From contig JASEHA010000013.1 of NCBI GenBank assembly GCA_030018795.1, positions 1-18,083 of the forward strand: DNA of 18,083 nucleotides, given 5' to 3'. Position numbers and translations under genes: made by a program. This DNA comes from a bacterium (GTDB lineage: Bacteria; UBA9089; CG2-30-40-21). Within the stretch, counting starts at the first letter, position 1, and every line of letters begins with the position of its first letter. This document shows positions 6,729 to 14,291 of the stretch, piece by piece. A model generated the notes under the pieces. The model did not search any database. It was given only the letters and a program-made list of their open reading frames with translations, and was not told the origin of the DNA.

Positions 6729-6925
6729 AGTTCTTTGCACTTACCAGCCCGAAAGTCTGCTATGGCTTTATTGGCTAATCTCTCAAGCTTTCCCGATTGC
6801 ACATCCTCCTCAAATTGGTTGTCCCATATTCTTGATTCAAACTCTTCAAACCATCCACTTAAAACCGATAAGTCATCTTTAGGTAACCGAGTAATTGCTT
6901 TTTCAATTTCTTGCACTGTACTCAT
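6725..6925 (-). CDS. Antitoxin of a RelE-like toxin-antitoxin pair
   Basis: A 66-residue protein with the typical layout of antitoxins that precede RelE/StbE-like toxins: an N-terminal helical TVQEIEKAITRLPKDDLSVLSGWFEEFE region, a middle WDNQFEEDVQSGKLERLANKA stretch and the C-terminal IADFRAGKCKEL tail. It should bind and neutralise the toxin and probably represses its own promoter; the DNA-binding part is not obvious. AGGTGAG upstream supports the ATG. It starts 29 bases after folD and its stop overlaps the toxin start by four bases. The antitoxin appears intact although the toxin is frameshifted. Confidence 0.85.
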   Translation of the reverse strand: MSTVQEIEKAITRLPKDDLSVLSGWFEEFESRIWDNQFEEDVQSGKLERLANKAIADFRAGKCKEL

Positions 6926-6954
6926 TTTTGCATCTCACCTTCTATGGGACATAA

Positions 6955-7836
6955 TCACTTATTACCCATTGCCTGATTTTTGGCTGCCATGATTGTATTT
7001 GCCATCAACATGGTAATCGTCATTGGTCCCACACCGCCAGGGACAGGGGTAATTGCCGAAGCCTTCTGAGAAACATTGACATAATCAACATCACCCACCA
7101 ACCCCTCAGGCAATCTATTAACACCAACATCAATGACAACCGCACCATCTTTAACCATATCCTCAGTAACAAACTTTGGCTTTCCAATAGCAGCAACAAT
7201 AATATCAGCCCTTCGACAAACCTCTCTCAGGTCCCTTGTCCTGCTGTGACAGACAGTAACCGTAGCATCAGCAGCAAGCAAAAGCATGGTGATAGGTTTA
7301 CCCACAATATTGCTTCGTCCAACAACAACAACATCTGCACCCTTTATGGGTATATTGTATCTTTTTAATAACTCCATAATCCCATACGGGGTACAGGGCA
7401 GGAACAGCCCCTTATCAATCATATCAGAAAAGGACTTTTCCGTAAAAAATTTCCCTACATTAAAGGGATGGAATCCATCTACATCCTTTTGGGGAGAGAT
7501 AGCATCCAGAATCTTAACGGAATCAATATGTTCTGGTACAGGAAGTTGCACAAGGATACCAGAAACCTCTGGGTCATTGTTCAACCCATCAATAATGGAT
7601 AATAGTTCTGCCTCTGTGATCTTTGCCGAAAGGGTTTGATGGTCTGAGATTATACCCAGCCTGTCACAAGCCTTTCGTTTTTGACCAATATAAACCTGAG
7701 AAGCAGGGTCCTCGCCAACAAGAAGGGTAGCCAGTCGCGGCACTATACCCTCTGCCTTTAATTCGATAACCTTATCCGCCAACTCTTCCTGTATCTGTTG
7801 GGCTACCTCTTTACCATTGATTACTATTGCTGCCAT
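6955..7836 (-). CDS. folD: Bifunctional methylenetetrahydrofolate dehydrogenase/cyclohydrolase FolD
   Basis: A 293-residue cytoplasmic enzyme that interconverts 5,10-methylene-, 5,10-methenyl- and 10-formyl-tetrahydrofolate using NADP. All family landmarks are present: Tyr49 and catalytic Lys53 in VYIGQKRKACDRLGI, QLPVPEH (97-103), DVDGFHPFNVGKF (118-130), PCTPYGIMELL (147-157), the nucleotide-binding VVGRSNIVGKP (171-181) and PVPGGVGPMTITML (264-277). Length is standard. AAGGAGGAG before the ATG is a strong ribosome binding site. A two-hairpin repeat occupies the spacer from the upstream TPR gene. It would supply one-carbon units for purines and methionine, in keeping with metK and ahcY on the same strand. 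Confidence 0.96.
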   Translation of the reverse strand: MAAIVINGKEVAQQIQEELADKVIELKAEGIVPRLATLLVGEDPASQVYIGQKRKACDRLGIISDHQTLSAKITEAELLSIIDGLNNDPEVSGILVQLPVPEHIDSVKILDAISPQKDVDGFHPFNVGKFFTEKSFSDMIDKGLFLPCTPYGIMELLKRYNIPIKGADVVVVGRSNIVGKPITMLLLAADATVTVCHSRTRDLREVCRRADIIVAAIGKPKFVTEDMVKDGAVVIDVGVNRLPEGLVGDVDYVNVSQKASAITPVPGGVGPMTITMLMANTIMAAKNQAMGNK

Positions 7837-7862
7837 ACTCTAATTCTCCTCCTTATTGTAAC

Positions 7863-7914
7863 ACAAGCATCCTTGCTTGTAACTTATAATTAATACTCAT
7901 GCTCGAAGCTTGAG
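7863..7914 (+). repeat. Two-hairpin dispersed repeat, copy 4 (TPR gene-folD spacer)
   Basis: Hairpin A is ACAAGCA-TCCT-TGCTTGT (7863-7880). Hairpin B is CTCATGCT-CGA-AGCTTGAG (7896-7914), with small stem changes relative to copies 1-3. It ends four bases before the TPR gene stop codon and lies upstream of the folD ribosome binding site, so it fills the spacer. Confidence 0.8.
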
Positions 7915-7917
7915 TTA

Positions 7918-8979
7918 CTAATCCATCTGAACAATCCCTTTGCAGGCAATAATGTTACAAACATCTACTCCTGAAGTATCTTCAACATTAACCCTTGCCG
8001 AATGATTAATCTCTGTTTGAGGCATCCTTTCCTTGTTTATATCCTCATTCTTATATAATTCTGCCATTATATCCTGCATAGGAACGCCTGCTTTCTGACA
8101 ATAACTCAGCCCCATACCCATCAAGACATCCTGGCAGGCAGGGTCTATTTTAAGTATTCGGCTATACAGCTCTATCGCCAGGTCATACTTGCCTGTCCGA
8201 TAGTATTTATCTGCAAAATTCAAGTACAGCCGCTTGGGATTGTCCAGAAGAGAAAGCATTTCAGATGCCTCCTCATACTCAGGCTCACACCTTAATGCCA
8301 GATTAAGGTATAGTCTTGCCTTTTTCAAGTCTCCATAAGTAGCCTGAACCATACCCAATCCAAAGTAAGCACGACTGTTTTTATTGCCCTGCTTTAATGC
8401 CTGCTCATATTCATGTATAGATTCCTGCAAAAGCCCCTTATCATGATAAACCGCTCCAAGATTGATACGGACATCCACATCATCTGGCATTAATTCCAAT
8501 GCCTTTTGATATTGAGCCTGTGCCATATCCAGCGAATTACCGGCATAATATGCTACCCCAAGGTTATTATAATACTTGGGATTTGTTGGATTAGCATTTA
8601 TCGCCCTCTGGTATTCCTCAATAGCCTTGTTCGTTTTTCCCATAGCATAGTAGATAATCCCAAGCATATTATGTATTTGCTCATTATTTGGCTGTATCCT
8701 GGCTACCGCTGTGTACTCATTAACCGCATCATCAAGCATCCCATTCCGATAATAGGCAAGCCCCAATCTCTTCCTTGCTTCAATCATACCAGAATCTAAT
8801 TTCAATGCCTCCTTAAAATAATAGATAGATGCCCCAATATCGTTTTTAGTATACGCCTTAATCCCTATCCCCAGGAAATTCTTGGCTAAAAACTTCTCTT
8901 CCCCTATTGCCTGAGCATTCTGAGCAAACATACACCCAATCAATCCCAAAACCACGAATAATCTTGTCATACTTAACAT
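7918..8979 (-). CDS. Exported tetratricopeptide-repeat (TPR) protein
   Basis: A 353-residue protein with a likely signal peptide (MLSMTRLFVVLGLIGCMF, possible cleavage after AQA near residue 24) followed by seven to eight TPR motifs over about residues 30-315. Typical units contain LGIIYYAMGKTNKAIEEYQRA, LGVAYYAGNSLDMAQAQYQKA and LGAVYHDKGLLQESIHEYEQA, each with the A/G, Y and A positions of the TPR consensus. The last 40 residues are not TPR-like. TPR arrays are protein-protein scaffolds; no enzymatic domain is visible, and partners cannot be told. GGAGGGGG six bases before the ATG supports the start. The leader carries strong palindromes. Confidence 0.85.
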   Translation of the reverse strand: MLSMTRLFVVLGLIGCMFAQNAQAIGEEKFLAKNFLGIGIKAYTKNDIGASIYYFKEALKLDSGMIEARKRLGLAYYRNGMLDDAVNEYTAVARIQPNNEQIHNMLGIIYYAMGKTNKAIEEYQRAINANPTNPKYYNNLGVAYYAGNSLDMAQAQYQKALELMPDDVDVRINLGAVYHDKGLLQESIHEYEQALKQGNKNSRAYFGLGMVQATYGDLKKARLYLNLALRCEPEYEEASEMLSLLDNPKRLYLNFADKYYRTGKYDLAIELYSRILKIDPACQDVLMGMGLSYCQKAGVPMQDIMAELYKNEDINKERMPQTEINHSARVNVEDTSGVDVCNIIACKGIVQMD

Positions 8980-8992
8980 CGTAGTCCCCCCT

Positions 8993-9086
8993 CCATTTTT
9001 TCATTTACAGGCACCCCCTGTGCCTGTGTTTATGTATATAAACACAGCAAAAGATATAAGACATAGAATTAGCCTGTAAAAAATGG
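8993..9086. promoter_or_regulatory. Nested palindromes in the TPR-gene leader
   Basis: Three structures overlap. An outer inverted repeat pairs CCATTTTTT..TACAGGC (8993-9012, with a five-base insertion) with GCCTGTAAAAAATGG (9072-9086). Inside are a perfect 8-bp hairpin, ACAGGCAC/GTGCCTGT (9007-9014 and 9020-9027, loop CCCCT), and a perfect 10-bp palindrome, CTGTGTTTAT/ATAAACACAG (9024-9047). The outer left arm abuts the TPR gene's Shine-Dalgarno sequence, so folding could affect its translation; alternatively the 9024-9047 palindrome may be an operator. Confidence 0.55.
9053..9080 (-). promoter_or_regulatory. Weak candidate promoter for the TPR gene
   Basis: On the - strand TTTACA (9075-9080) and TATATC (9053-9058) are separated by 16 bases, matching five and four positions of the sigma70 consensus. 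The 9024-9047 palindrome would overlap the transcription start, an arrangement typical of an operator. This is suggestive only. Confidence 0.3.
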
Positions 9087-9182
9087 GGAAAACATATTCT
9101 TTTTTTTGCAGGTTATTCTTTGCCTTATACTCCTCCGTGATAATAAATAAGCTTGCGGGCAGCCACAAGGGATGCCCCTACT

Positions 9183-10172
9183 CTATCCCAGTGCCATCTT
9201 AAAATCCTCCACCATATCCACTGGTGTTGGGTCAATCCCATATTCCAATGCCAGATAATATGATACATACTCGAAGAAATAGATGCTGCCAAATATCTTA
9301 CTCAATACATTATCCCCTTGCATCTCAATAATGCTCACAGGCAATCCATTATCCCTCATCAATCTGCCAAATATTTGTATTCTTTTTCGTATCCTCTCAT
9401 GTCCCTGAGGATCATCAAGGATAATGAAGTGATATTTGCCCTTAATATTTGTAAATCCCATCATCTCATTATGATTCAGTTCTGGAAACGAGTTATGGAA
9501 TGCCTGCACCTTTGAGTTTTCGTTGAATTTTATCTTTACAACCCTGGCCAATGGCATCTCATAAAAATCATGAGTATAGACAATAGGTATACAGTCTATC
9601 AGCTGTTTTGCCAATTGTTTTGCCTCTTCCTCAAACTCACATCCAGCCAGAAAATTACCCAGATTAATCAAATCTGCCTTTTGTTCTGGAATGACGTTTG
9701 AGTTTGAAAGAACACTGATGAATATGCCCATAAAGTATCCAGTAGCAGCCCTTGGTTGAAATGTAGGGAATTCCTTGATTATTTTTGCGATAGGCAGGTT
9801 ATATTCCCTGCTTAATTCCTCAAGCTGTCCACCAGCGGTAACAATCACCACCTGTGCCTTTTTCTCCATAGCATCATGTAGCGAAGATATGGTCTCCTCT
9901 GTATTGCCTGAGAAGGATGAAATAAACACCAGGCTACCCGCATCAATTGGCGTGGTAATGGAATATCCCCGACAAACCTCTACTGGCACATTCGTATCAG
10001 ATAAATATGCCTTCAAGATATCACCAGGAAAGGCACTTCCGCCCATACCAGCTATCACAACCTTATTTATTTTTCCTTCAACCCTCACCCCATCAGCAAA
10101 TTCTATAGATTTCTCAAACTGACCAGGAAACCTCTTGATTGATTCAAGCATATTTGATTTGTCTATTAACAT
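9183..10172 (-). CDS. Bifunctional phosphoglucose/phosphomannose isomerase (SIS domains)
   Basis: A cytoplasmic sugar isomerase of about 329 residues from the Pgi/Pmi-type SIS family, converting glucose-6-P or mannose-6-P to fructose-6-P. Diagnostic parts are VVIAGMGGSAFPGD near the N-terminus, SSFSGNTEETI, which binds the sugar phosphate, PRAATGYFMG, and the C-terminal FNENSKVQAFHNSFPELNHNEMMGF stretch with the catalytic Glu and His region. An in-frame TTG lies 15 bases upstream, but it is part of the GGAGG ribosome binding site, which sits eight bases before the ATG at 10172; the ATG is therefore preferred. It lies 76 bases after ptsI and probably channels PTS-imported sugar phosphates to glycolysis. 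Confidence 0.9.
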   Translation of the reverse strand: MLIDKSNMLESIKRFPGQFEKSIEFADGVRVEGKINKVVIAGMGGSAFPGDILKAYLSDTNVPVEVCRGYSITTPIDAGSLVFISSFSGNTEETISSLHDAMEKKAQVVIVTAGGQLEELSREYNLPIAKIIKEFPTFQPRAATGYFMGIFISVLSNSNVIPEQKADLINLGNFLAGCEFEEEAKQLAKQLIDCIPIVYTHDFYEMPLARVVKIKFNENSKVQAFHNSFPELNHNEMMGFTNIKGKYHFIILDDPQGHERIRKRIQIFGRLMRDNGLPVSIIEMQGDNVLSKIFGSIYFFEYVSYYLALEYGIDPTPVDMVEDFKMALG

Positions 10173-10248
10173 TGATAATTCCTCCAATTTAACTGTTAAC
10201 CATCAGCAGTTAGCAAAGAGAACCGAATAACAACCACAATCTGTCTGT

Positions 10249-11994
10249 TCACATCTCCAATATATTCCCAAACCTTTTTGTCATTATTTCCTCAAGCACC
10301 TTTTGAACCTCTGCAGCTGAGGTTATCCGCATAATCTCATCAGCGAAAGCCTTTGCCTCATCCAATCGTACTGCTCGAATTATCTTTTTAATTCGGGCAA
10401 TAGAGCCGCCTGACATGCTGAACTCATCCAATCCCAATCCCAATAAAAGAATCGTAAAAAATGGATCCCCAGCCATTTCACCGCACATCCCAACCCACTT
10501 TCCTTCATTATGAGCGGCATCTATGGTCATCTTGATTAAACGAAGGATTGCCGGATGAAACGGTTTATATAAAGCAGACACCTCTTCGTTTACCCTATCA
10601 ATAGCCATAGTATACTGAATCAAGTCATTCGTGCCAATGCTGAAAAAATCAACCTCTTTAGCCAATCTATCTGCAATCAAGGCTGCAGAAGGGGTTTCCA
10701 CCATTATGCCAATCTGAATGTTACGATCAAAAGGGATCTTTTCTTGTTCCAATTCCTCCATCACAGAAAGCAGGATTGTTTTTGCCTGTTGAAACTCATC
10801 AATCTCTGAGATAAGGGGAAACATTATCTGTACCCTGCCATAATTACTTGCCTTAAGAATTGCCCGTATCTGCACCTTAAATATCTCCGGATACTTAAGA
10901 CAGAGTCGAATAGCCCGAAGCCCGAGAAACGGGTTTTGCTCAATAGGCAAATCCAGATGAGTAAGAAATTTATCACCACCCAGATCCACGGTTCTGATCA
11001 CTGTTGGACATGGAACAATCTTTTTTACAACAGACTGATAGGCATTAAATTGCTCCTCTTCTGTGGGAAGGTCTGTCCGTTCAAGATACAGATATTCTGT
11101 TCTATATAATCCAATCCCCTCTGCCCCTTCTCGTTTAATCACCTCAATCTCTTCTGCTGTCCCAATATTTGCTGAAAGCAGAACCCTGAACCCATCCTCA
11201 GTCTGTGCCGGCAGATCACGCAGACAGGATAATCCTTCCTTAAAGGCAAGATATTCCTCCTGTTTACGAGCATACTTCCCTTTAGTCTCCTTATCCGGAT
11301 TAATAATAACTATGCCATGACTACCATCAATAATAATAGTCTCATTATTCCTCACCTGATAGGTTATCTCTTTAAGCCCAACCACAGCCGGGATCTCCAG
11401 TGCCCTGGCCATAATAGCCGCATGAGAGGTCTTTCCCCCTATCTCTGTTACAAAACCAATCACATTACTATCATGCATATGAGCTGTATCTGATGGTGAC
11501 AATTCACGGGCAATAATAATAACCTTTTCTATTAAATCCTCCACACTTAGTCTGTCAACACCTATAAGATTATGAAGGATTCTGCGGCCAACATCATAAA
11601 CATCCATAGCCCTTTCACGAAAGTATTCATCTTCCATGATAGAAAAATTATTTGCTATATTTTGAAGCACACATTCCAGAGCATATTCAGCACATACTGA
11701 TTCCTCCCTTATCTTTTGAGCCACATCAAGGACCAAAAGTGGATCCTCCAGCATTGCCAGATGGGCACCGAATATCTTTGCAATATCTGCCCCTATATTC
11801 TGTTGAACCTTTTCCTCTAACCTTTTTATCTCTTCTCTGGTCTTTAGAATCGCTCCCTTGAAATGATACACCTCAACCTCTATCTGGGTAGATGCTATCT
11901 TCCTTTTCTCAACCTTAAACCTTCCTATGTCAAAAAGAAATGCCTTGCCAATGACAATTCCGGAAGAAGCAGGGATTCCAGTCAGAGTAATCAT
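10249..11994 (-). CDS. ptsI: Phosphoenolpyruvate-protein phosphotransferase, PTS enzyme I
   Basis: A 581-residue cytoplasmic protein that takes phosphate from PEP and passes it to HPr. The phosphorylated histidine is His191 in GGKTSHAAIMARA. The C-terminal PEP-binding half has GIGLYRTEYLY (293-303), VRTVDLGGDK-like TVIRTVDLGGDKF (331-343), the signature DFFSIGTNDLIQYTMAIDR (449-467) and the active-site Cys504 in GMCGEMAGDP. Length is normal. The ATG overlaps the ptsH stop by four bases (ATGA), behind GGAGAAG, so ptsH and ptsI are translationally coupled. Confidence 0.96.
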   Translation of the reverse strand: MITLTGIPASSGIVIGKAFLFDIGRFKVEKRKIASTQIEVEVYHFKGAILKTREEIKRLEEKVQQNIGADIAKIFGAHLAMLEDPLLVLDVAQKIREESVCAEYALECVLQNIANNFSIMEDEYFRERAMDVYDVGRRILHNLIGVDRLSVEDLIEKVIIIARELSPSDTAHMHDSNVIGFVTEIGGKTSHAAIMARALEIPAVVGLKEITYQVRNNETIIIDGSHGIVIINPDKETKGKYARKQEEYLAFKEGLSCLRDLPAQTEDGFRVLLSANIGTAEEIEVIKREGAEGIGLYRTEYLYLERTDLPTEEEQFNAYQSVVKKIVPCPTVIRTVDLGGDKFLTHLDLPIEQNPFLGLRAIRLCLKYPEIFKVQIRAILKASNYGRVQIMFPLISEIDEFQQAKTILLSVMEELEQEKIPFDRNIQIGIMVETPSAALIADRLAKEVDFFSIGTNDLIQYTMAIDRVNEEVSALYKPFHPAILRLIKMTIDAAHNEGKWVGMCGEMAGDPFFTILLLGLGLDEFSMSGGSIARIKKIIRAVRLDEAKAFADEIMRITSAAEVQKVLEEIMTKRFGNILEM

Positions 11995-12272
11995 TCTTCT
12001 TCTCCAAACTTATTATTTATTAACTCAATAAGTGCAACCATAGCTGCCTCTGCATCCTTACCCATAGCATGTATAACGATACTACTGCCTGGAGAAACAG
12101 CCATACATAGAACCCCAAGGATACTCTTCCCATTTACAAAATCGTTGTTACCATTTTTCCCTATCTCTATCTTTGATGAAAACCTGGAGGCAGTATTCAC
12201 AAAGATACTGGCTGCTCGGGCATGTAATCCTAACTTATTCTGGATAATTACTGATTCTGTCAAATGTTTCAT
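11991..12272 (-). CDS. ptsH: PTS phosphocarrier protein HPr
   Basis: A 93-residue phosphocarrier that relays phosphate from enzyme I to EIIA. His17 in NKLGLHARAAS is the phosphorylation site. Ser50 in NGKSILGVL corresponds to the regulatory serine that HPr kinase modifies in many bacteria; its conservation suggests HPrK control, although no hprK gene is in this window. The spacing between His and Ser is two residues longer than in the common form. Upstream lie three tandem GGTGAG Shine-Dalgarno-like units, the nearest five bases from the ATG. ptsI overlaps its end. Confidence 0.95.
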   Translation of the reverse strand: MKHLTESVIIQNKLGLHARAASIFVNTASRFSSKIEIGKNGNNDFVNGKSILGVLCMAVSPGSSIVIHAMGKDAEAAMVALIELINNKFGEEE

Positions 12273-12273
12273 T

Positions 12274-12303
12274 TTTTCTCACCCTTTCTCACCCTTTCTC
12301 ACC
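12274..12303 (-). promoter_or_regulatory. Three tandem Shine-Dalgarno-like units before ptsH
   Basis: On the coding strand GGTGAGAAAG, GGTGAGAAAG and GGTGAGAAAA follow one another at a 10-base period, then the ATG. Each contains GGTGAG, but only the last is correctly spaced. Copy number could vary by slippage, changing the translation leader. Confidence 0.6.
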
Positions 12304-12310
12304 TCAATGC

Positions 12311-12327
12311 ACAAGCAAGATGCTTGT
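12311..12327. repeat. Half copy of the two-hairpin repeat (hairpin A only)
   Basis: ACAAGCA-AGA-TGCTTGT is a perfect 7-bp hairpin identical in its arms to hairpin A of the other copies. No hairpin B accompanies it. It lies between the EIID stop and the ptsH leader. Confidence 0.7.
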
Positions 12328-12338
12328 ATTACTAAGCC

Positions 12339-13148
12339 TTACTTAAAGACATATGCCTGAACAGCAGAGATAAGGATAATCAATATCGCAATTTTGGATA
12401 TTGAGGTACGTCTAAGAATTACTGCTACCCAGAGGACTACTGCCCCAGATAAAAGATACGAGATTAAATTACCCTGACCACCAAGGGTTGCAAGCATCGA
12501 TGATGATATAAACATCCCAAAACAAGCAAGTATTGTTAGACCAATGCCCTGTATCCACCAGATTATCCTTTGAATTACAGGCTTAGCTTTAAGAATAACC
12601 TCAATCGCCCCTTCCTGTTTTTCATAACCCAATCGCAATCCATACCATCTAACCATCAAGGGGATTAGATTGTACACGATTAAAAAACCAGCTATTCCTG
12701 TCCCAATCAACCATGGTTTCTTCAGAATAATCCCTGAATAAACAATCACTACTCCCAGTAGAGAGATAAACGGTCTCCATGTGCCCCAAAAAAACATATC
12801 CCCTAAGGCAGCAAAGGCTCTGGCTGTTTGCTCCTTTAATCTATGGATATCATCAAGTATTTTCGTATCTTTCGTATCTTTCGTATCTTTCGTATCTCCT
12901 GAAGAGGCATATTCTTCTTCTTTAGCCGCAATCATTCCCATAATGATACTTGCTACATAGGGCTGGGTATTAAACTGCTCAAAATGCCGTAATAATGCCT
13001 TTTTTTGCTCCTCTCCAGGCAAAAACAGCTTTTCTATAACAGGCATCATAGCTGTAGCAAAGCCTGTATTCTGCATTTTATCGAAATTCAGGACACATTG
13101 AATGAATAAGGATCTTAAGAATATTTGCCTGAGTATGGATTTGTCCAC
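12339..13148 (-). CDS. PTS mannose-class permease component EIID
   Basis: A 269-residue membrane component of a mannose-family PTS that works with EIIC to move sugar. Recognisable features are the N-terminal RQIFLRSLFIQCVLNFDKMQNTGFA segment, QPYVASIIMGMIAAKEEE, the loop ALGDMFFWGTWRPF, and hydrophobic segments in the C-terminal third. The open frame extends to 13292 inside the EIIC gene, but that stretch has no family similarity. GAGG six bases before the GTG at 13148 marks the likely start, 20 bases after the EIIC stop. A DTK tetrapeptide-like tandem insertion (four DTK units) sits in the loop after the EEE motif. The transported sugar cannot be told. Confidence 0.88.
   Translation of the reverse strand: MDKSILRQIFLRSLFIQCVLNFDKMQNTGFATAMMPVIEKLFLPGEEQKKALLRHFEQFNTQPYVASIIMGMIAAKEEEYASSGDTKDTKDTKDTKILDDIHRLKEQTARAFAALGDMFFWGTWRPFISLLGVVIVYSGIILKKPWLIGTGIAGFLIVYNLIPLMVRWYGLRLGYEKQEGAIEVILKAKPVIQRIIWWIQGIGLTILACFGMFISSSMLATLGGQGNLISYLLSGAVVLWVAVILRRTSISKIAILIILISAVQAYVFK
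12862..12897 (-). repeat. Four perfect 9-base tandem units inside the EIID gene (DTK repeat)
   Basis: TTCGTATCT is repeated four times without change at 12862-12870, 12871-12879, 12880-12888 and 12889-12897. On the coding strand it gives DTK-DTK-DTK-DTK. The unit length preserves the frame, and the block sits in a cytoplasmic-type loop that is shorter in relatives. The same TACGAAA words appear in intergenic DNA at 15207-15222. Confidence 0.88.
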
Positions 13149-13168
13149 AAATAACCTCTGCCTAAAAC

Positions 13169-13885
13169 CTATAGTTTTGCCATTATTATTGCTGCAATCA
13201 CCCACACAGCACCAAAGTAGAAGACACTCTTCTTTGTCATAAACGCCTCTAAGGCAATACCCATACAGACCAATAAAAACAGCCACAAGCAACTTTTAAG
13301 TGCAACTAATACCTCTTGCGGAAAAGACCTCAAGGTTATAGGCAAGAGGCTAATCCCAACGATAATTAATACAAAACAAAGCAAGGTATTAATCACCAGC
13401 GATACACTAATAGCCTGCAGGTTAAGTCTATTAATAGCATTTAGTTCGCCCTTTTCGACAAAAGGCGTTGCCCTGCTGACCAGCCTGGCATTCAAGGCTC
13501 TGAGCAATGTATCTGTCCTTCCTCCGGCATATCCACAGCATACCCCATAAACAAGCCCACTGGTTATCCAGTATGGCTCTAAAAAAATCTGTGCCTTGTT
13601 GGAAAGATAATACACCACGGCTGTGGCTGTAGCCGAACTAATGGCTGCATTCGCTGGAACCGATGAGCCAAGTGATGAAATATTGATCCAGAAAAATTCC
13701 AATAATACCCCTATGGTTATGCCCAGCCCAGCCCCAAAAGCAGCATCCCCATTCAGTAATCCCAGAACAGCTCCAATTAATAGAGAAATAACCATTGGTC
13801 TGGAAACCATGGTCTGGGCTATGGCAGTGGTATCCAGATTTATCAGGCTATAACATATGGAACCAATCAGAGCATATAACAGCAT
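13169..13885 (-). CDS. PTS mannose-class permease component EIIC
   Basis: A 238-residue hydrophobic protein, the substrate-binding membrane channel of a mannose-family PTS. It has the family's N-terminal pattern: a hydrophobic start, TMVSRPMVISLLIGAVLG, LNGDAAFGAGLGITIGVLLEFFW and the GSSVPANAAISSATATAVVYY region. Further membrane helices follow, and the protein ends in a hydrophobic helix. GAGG ten bases upstream supports the ATG. EIID follows by 20 bases. EIIB lies 406 bases upstream, separated by a miniature element and a hairpin, so EIIC-EIID might be transcribed from the EIIA-EIIB transcript or from a promoter in that gap. Confidence 0.9.
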   Translation of the reverse strand: MLLYALIGSICYSLINLDTTAIAQTMVSRPMVISLLIGAVLGLLNGDAAFGAGLGITIGVLLEFFWINISSLGSSVPANAAISSATATAVVYYLSNKAQIFLEPYWITSGLVYGVCCGYAGGRTDTLLRALNARLVSRATPFVEKGELNAINRLNLQAISVSLVINTLLCFVLIIVGISLLPITLRSFPQEVLVALKSCLWLFLLVCMGIALEAFMTKKSVFYFGAVWVIAAIIMAKL

Positions 13886-13949
13886 TAAAGTACTACCTCA
13901 TTGACAATTAAAATTGTGGGTTACAAGTAGCATGGGCATTTCTCACCAA

Positions 13950-13973
13950 AGAGACGCAAGATATTGCGTCTCT
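13950..13973. repeat. Perfect 10-bp palindrome AGAGACGCAA/TTGCGTCTCT
   Basis: A perfect inverted repeat with a four-base loop (GATA), 64 bases upstream of the EIIC start. Palindromes of this AGAGACGCAA type recur in other repeat-rich bacterial genomes from general memory; only one copy is seen here. The rest of the 406-base EIIB-EIIC gap holds the miniature element at 14163-14265 and about 190 bases with no gene I can support. Confidence 0.7.
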
Positions 13974-14162
13974 ACTTCCCACATTACGAATTGAATGTAT
14001 CAAGTAATACACAATCCATGGCACCATGCACCAGTCGGTCGCAATCGTTTTTCATCAAATCCTACTTTTTTCGCCTTCTCGCCCTCTTGCTCGACAATTT
14101 CCTCCTACTACTTCTTTCAAACAATTCGGAATCAACAAGTAGCAGCCTGTTCTTCATCACTA

Positions 14163-14265
14163 CTGTCGTGTCAACTCTCAATTGTCGGATAGATGAGGTA
14201 GATGGGTTAGCACCCATCCTACAATTATATCATCTCTATGCGACACTGAAGGGTTGACACGACAC
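14163..14265. mobile_element. 103-bp miniature inverted-repeat element (MITE-like) flanked by TA
   Basis: The ends are inverted copies of TGTCGTGTCAAC, a five- to six-base interval, TGTCG and ATAGA. Each end is directly bordered by TA (14161-14162 and 14266-14267). The centre carries GATGGGT/ACCCATC-type complementary bases (inside 14201-14218). No coding capacity is seen. A TA target is typical of IS630/Tc1-mariner transposases, so a non-autonomous derivative mobilised in trans is the best reading. It separates EIIA-EIIB from EIIC-EIID. Confidence 0.75.
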
Positions 14266-14291
14266 TACTATCTTTGTGCCACTCATCTGGC

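Noticed and set aside
10173..10187. TTG start for the isomerase gene
   Set aside because: The TTG is embedded in the GGAGG ribosome binding site that serves the ATG at 10172.
13149..13292. N-terminal extension of the EIID frame into the EIIC gene
   Set aside because: It overlaps conserved EIIC coding sequence, has no EIID similarity, and a GTG with a well-spaced GAGG lies at 13148.
14062..14160. 32-codon basic ORF on the - strand between EIIB and EIIC
   Set aside because: Short, no convincing ribosome binding site, no recognised family; kept only as a weak remark on a possible gene remnant.
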